From assembly GCA_036493895.1 (NCBI GenBank), contig DASXOZ010000007.1, forward strand, positions 1 to 55,620: DNA of 55,620 bases, read 5' to 3'. Below, piece after piece: positions 53,047-55,620 of the stretch. How positions within the stretch are numbered: position 1 is the stretch's first letter; each line of letters starts with the position of its first letter. The stretch comes from Candidatus Binatia bacterium. GTDB lineage: Bacteria > Desulfobacterota > Binatia > UBA1149 > CAITLU01. The translations under genes and the position numbers were made by a program. The notes below the pieces were generated by a model that was not told the DNA's origin, did no database searches, and saw nothing but the letters and a program-made list of their open reading frames with translations.

Positions 53047-54711
53047 CTACATTCGATCCGGAGCGGCGATCCCGACGAGCTTCAGGGCCCCTCCGAGCAC
53101 CTGTCCAACGGCCCGGGCCAGCAGCAGGCGCGCGCCGGTGGCGGCGGGATCCTCGCCGACGAAGCGGTGCTTCGAGTAGAAACGGTGGAACTCGCCGGCC
53201 AGCTTCTGCGCGTAGAAAACCACCCGGTGGGGCTCGAGCGCGTCAGCCGCGCCGGCGACGATCTCGGGGAACTCGGCCAGCAGCTTGATCAGCGCGATCT
53301 CGTCGGGGTGCCCGAGCGGCGAGGTCGACCCGACGCCCGGCTCCGGCACGCGAATCTCCTTCTCGTCGGCCTGGCGGAAGATGCCGGCGATGCGCGTGTA
53401 CGCGTACTGCACGTAGAAGACCGGATTCTCGGCAGTCTGGCGACGGGCGAGCTCGAGGTCGAAGTCCAGGTGCGCGTCCGACTTTCGCGACAGGAAGAAG
53501 AAGCGCGCGATGTCGGGACCGACTTCGCCCAGCACGTCTCGCAGCGTGATGAATTCGCCGGTGCGCTTGCCCATGCGCACCGGCGTTCCGTCGCGCGAAA
53601 GGCTCACCATCTGCACGAGCACGACGCGCAGCTTGTCGGGGTTCTGGCCGAGCGCCTGCAACGACGCCTTCACTCGCGCGATGTAGCCGTGGTGGTCGGC
53701 GCCCCAGACGTTGACGAGGCGGTCGAAACCCTGCAGCACCTTTTCGCGGTGGTAGCAGATGTCGCCGGCAAAATACGTCATCGTGCCGTCGCTCTTGACG
53801 ATCGGGCGATCCTTGTCGTCGGCGAACGCGGTCGTGCGCATCCACGTCGCACCGTCGGCTTCGTAGAGACAGCCGCGCGACCGCAGATCCTCGATCGCTT
53901 CCTCGACCTTGTGGCTCTGGCCGAGCGCGCGCTCGCTCGTGAAGTTGTCGAAGCGCACGCCGAAATCGGCAAGATCGGCGCGGATGCGGTCCATCATGAC
54001 GTCGCCGGCGCGAAGGCCGAGCTCCAGCACGGCTTTGTCGCGGGGCACCTGCGTCCAGCGTTCCCCTTCCGTCTCGATCAACTCCTGGGCGTAGACCGTG
54101 ACGTAGTCGCCGGGATAGCCGTCCTCGGGAAACGGCTCGTCGCGTCCGAGCAGCTGCAGGTAACGCGCGAGCACCGAGCGGCCGAGCGTATCGATCTGCA
54201 CGCCGGCGTCATTGATGTAATACTCGCGCTCGACCGCGTAGCCGGCGGCCTCCAGGACGCGCGCAATGGCGTCACCGGTGGCGGCGCCGCGGCCGTGGCC
54301 GATGTGCAGCGGTCCGGTAGGATTGGCCGAGCAGAACTCGACCTGGATGCGCTTGCCCTTGCCGGTGTCGCCCTGGCCGTAGGTGTCGCCGGCTTCGAGA
54401 ATGTCGAGCAGGCGCGCGCGCCACGCCGCGTCGCTGAAGGTGACGTTGAGGAAGCCGGGGCCCGCTGCTTCGGCGTTGGCGACGAGGCCGTCGCCGGCGG
54501 TGAGATGGCGTGCGACGATCTCGGCAATCGCGCGCGGAGGCTTGCGCTCGGCCTTGGCCAGCATCATCGCGACGTTGGTCGCGAGGTCGCCGTGGCCGTC
54601 GTCGCGCGGGATCTCGACGATATAACCCGGGGTTTCGGTCGAAGAGAGATCGCCGGCCGCGCGCGCGTCGGCCAGGGCGCGATCGATGATCTGGCGCAGG
54701 CGGGCTTTCAT
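53047..54711 (-). CDS. argS: Arginyl-tRNA synthetase
   Basis: The 554-residue class I synthetase has the normal ArgS length. N-terminal additional domain IPRDDGHGDLATNVAMMLAK; HIGH signature in SANPTGPLHIGHGRGA (about residues 130-142); anticodon-binding helical domain with YVQYAYTRIAGIFRQ; C-terminus APDRM. The KMSKS position reads MGKRTGEF, a common ArgS variation. It charges tRNA-Arg. The ATG at 54711 has a good GGGAG box. The gene follows rplQ by 102 bp and lies on the ribosomal-protein strand. Confidence 0.96.
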   Translation of the reverse strand: MKARLRQIIDRALADARAAGDLSSTETPGYIVEIPRDDGHGDLATNVAMMLAKAERKPPRAIAEIVARHLTAGDGLVANAEAAGPGFLNVTFSDAAWRARLLDILEAGDTYGQGDTGKGKRIQVEFCSANPTGPLHIGHGRGAATGDAIARVLEAAGYAVEREYYINDAGVQIDTLGRSVLARYLQLLGRDEPFPEDGYPGDYVTVYAQELIETEGERWTQVPRDKAVLELGLRAGDVMMDRIRADLADFGVRFDNFTSERALGQSHKVEEAIEDLRSRGCLYEADGATWMRTTAFADDKDRPIVKSDGTMTYFAGDICYHREKVLQGFDRLVNVWGADHHGYIARVKASLQALGQNPDKLRVVLVQMVSLSRDGTPVRMGKRTGEFITLRDVLGEVGPDIARFFFLSRKSDAHLDFDLELARRQTAENPVFYVQYAYTRIAGIFRQADEKEIRVPEPGVGSTSPLGHPDEIALIKLLAEFPEIVAGAADALEPHRVVFYAQKLAGEFHRFYSKHRFVGEDPAATGARLLLARAVGQVLGGALKLVGIAAPDRM

Positions 54712-54813
54712 GTTCTCCCGTGGGGTTGGGAACGGGCAGCAGCGCGCCTCATCCAGGAGCCGACGCGACTTGGATACGCGCTGGTGCCTGACCCCAACTT
54801 CGAGAAGCCCGCG

Positions 54814-55230
54814 TCAGCCTGCGACGGCGGCCTTGTCCGCCTTCTTGCCCTTCTCGGCCTTGACGGGCGGCGGCGGCAGCTCGGTCAACTCGAGGATCGA
54901 GATCGGCGCGGCATCGCCGGGCCTGCGGCCGAGCTTGATGATGCGCGTGTAGCCGCCTGCGCGGCTCGAAAAGCGCGGCGCCACCTCGGCGAACAGCTTG
55001 GCGACGGCTGCGTCGGTACGCACGAACGCGCGCGCACGGCGGCGCGCCGCGATCGATTGCTGCTTGCCGAGCGTGATCATGCGCTCGGCCCAGCGCCGCA
55101 CTTCCTTGGCCTTGGCGTCGGTCGTGCGGATGCGGCCGTGCTCGATCAGCGACGTGACCATGTTGCGCATCAGCGCGTGGCGATGCGCCGAATTGCGACT
55201 CAGCTTGCGACCGGCGTTGAGGTGTCTCAT
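54814..55230 (-). CDS. rplQ: 50S ribosomal protein L17
   Basis: The 138-residue protein has the invariant N-terminus [20 protein letters not shown], then [20 protein letters not shown] and [19 protein letters not shown]. The tail (residues 118-138) is a Lys/Ala extension typical of many L17 proteins. It belongs to the large subunit near the exit tunnel. It lies directly downstream of rpoA, the usual end of the alpha operon, with a repeat-bearing 99-bp spacer. Confidence 0.97.
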   Translation of the reverse strand: MRHLNAGRKLSRNSAHRHALMRNMVTSLIEHGRIRTTDAKAKEVRRWAERMITLGKQQSIAARRRARAFVRTDAAVAKLFAEVAPRFSSRAGGYTRIIKLGRRPGDAAPISILELTELPPPPVKAEKGKKADKAAVAG

Positions 55231-55256
55231 CGCGTTTCTTTCCCTATCCCTTTCGT

Positions 55257-55331
55257 CGTTCGGGCTCGCGCCCTCGCTGTCTCCGTTCGGGCTCGCGCCC
55301 TCACTGCCTCTCCGTTCGGGCTCGCGCCCTC
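55257..55331. repeat. Three direct repeats of a mini-hairpin between rpoA and rplQ
   Basis: The 19-bp unit CGTTCGGGCTCGCGCCCTC occurs at 55257-55275, 55284-55302 and 55313-55331, spaced 27 and 29 bp. Each copy contains GGGC-TCGC-GCCC, a 4-bp stem with a tetraloop. The third copy overlaps the rpoA stop codon. The array fills most of the rpoA-rplQ spacer. Confidence 0.9.
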
Positions 55332-55620
55332 AGTACCGGTCCTGCTCGATCCGCATGCGGTCGAGCGTCTCGCGGTCGGGGAAGTTCGCCAGGCGCATGC
55401 CGAGGCTCAGTCCCATCCCGGTGAGGATCTCCTTGATCTCGAGAAGGCTCTTGCGGCCGAAGTTCTTCGTCTTGAGCATCTCGTGCTCGGTGCGCTGCAC
55501 CAGCTCGCCGACGTACTTGATGTCGGCGTTCTGCAGGCAGTTGGCCGAACGCACCGACAGGTCGAGCTCGTCGACGCAGCGGAACAGCGCATCGTTGATC
55601 TGCTCGCCCTCGACTTCGGC
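55330..55620 (-). CDS. rpoA: RNA polymerase alpha subunit, C-terminal part (5' end outside window)
   Basis: The visible 96 residues are the alpha C-terminal domain: [59 protein letters not shown] and GLSLGM. This domain contacts UP elements and activators. The gene runs beyond the right edge of the window; the stop (TGA) is at 55330-55332 and lies inside the third mini-hairpin repeat. Confidence 0.97.
   Translation of the reverse strand, partial: AEVEGEQINDALFRCVDELDLSVRSANCLQNADIKYVGELVQRTEHEMLKTKNFGRKSLLEIKEILTGMGLSLGMRLANFPDRETLDRMRIEQDRY

Noticed and set aside
1..55620. CRISPR arrays, tRNA/rRNA genes, insertion sequences or phage genes
   Set aside because: No direct-repeat/spacer pattern, no cloverleaf-like sequence recognised, and no transposase or integrase-like protein in any gene.

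Overview
The window is a GC-rich, gene-dense piece of chromosome from a diderm (Gram-negative) bacterium. Evidence for an outer membrane is direct: an LptD homologue, a complete RND efflux pump with an outer-membrane factor, lipoprotein-type signal peptides and a SPOR-domain protein. GC content, GTG starts, four-base stop/start overlaps and the gene set (single-chain biotin-dependent carboxylase, TPM/LemA cassette, MdtABC-type pump) suggest a deltaproteobacterial-type lineage in the broad sense (Desulfobacterota, Myxococcota, Binatota or similar). That placement is inference; the core genes here (rpoA, rplQ, argS, trp) would settle it.

Left part (1-22.7 kb). After a partial secreted protein and a strong bidirectional terminator come two small membrane proteins, then a dense set of exported proteins: a cupin-VanX-type D,D-dipeptidase lipoprotein; a YkuD-type L,D-transpeptidase coupled to a secreted protein with glucan-water-dikinase domain order; and, divergent from these, a class A beta-lactamase-like serine hydrolase coupled to a secreted PI3/4-kinase-like protein. 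Together they look like an envelope module pairing two phosphotransferase folds with peptidoglycan-type enzymes, and this is the most unusual part of the window. It is followed by two tandem ATP/ADP-carrier-type transporters (one fused to HEAT repeats and a cyclic-nucleotide domain), a six-CARDB M23 endopeptidase, a GT39-type glycosyltransferase with TPRs, and a cassette of a nucleotidyltransferase/HEPN-like protein, TPM protein, LemA and a small secreted protein.

Middle part (22.9-38.5 kb). On the minus strand lie trpE-trpD-trpC-trpF-trpB and then trpA-folC-lptD-single-chain acyl-CoA carboxylase. The two blocks are separated by a plus-strand pair, sixA-like phosphatase and a CHAD-CYTH protein, which breaks the usual trpBA adjacency. 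No trpG lies between trpE and trpD.

Right part (38.7-55.6 kb). A TetR regulator heads a tightly overlapping tetR-mdtA-mdtB-mdtC-outer-membrane-factor operon, followed by a RidA-family gene. On the minus strand are a MarR-ClC(CBS) operon with a clear palindromic operator, a SPOR protein, argS, rplQ and the 3' end of rpoA. No rRNA, tRNA, CRISPR array, insertion sequence or phage gene was seen. Several short tandem repeats (11, 14, 24 and about 28 bp periods) occur in intergenic DNA and in the tetR coding region.
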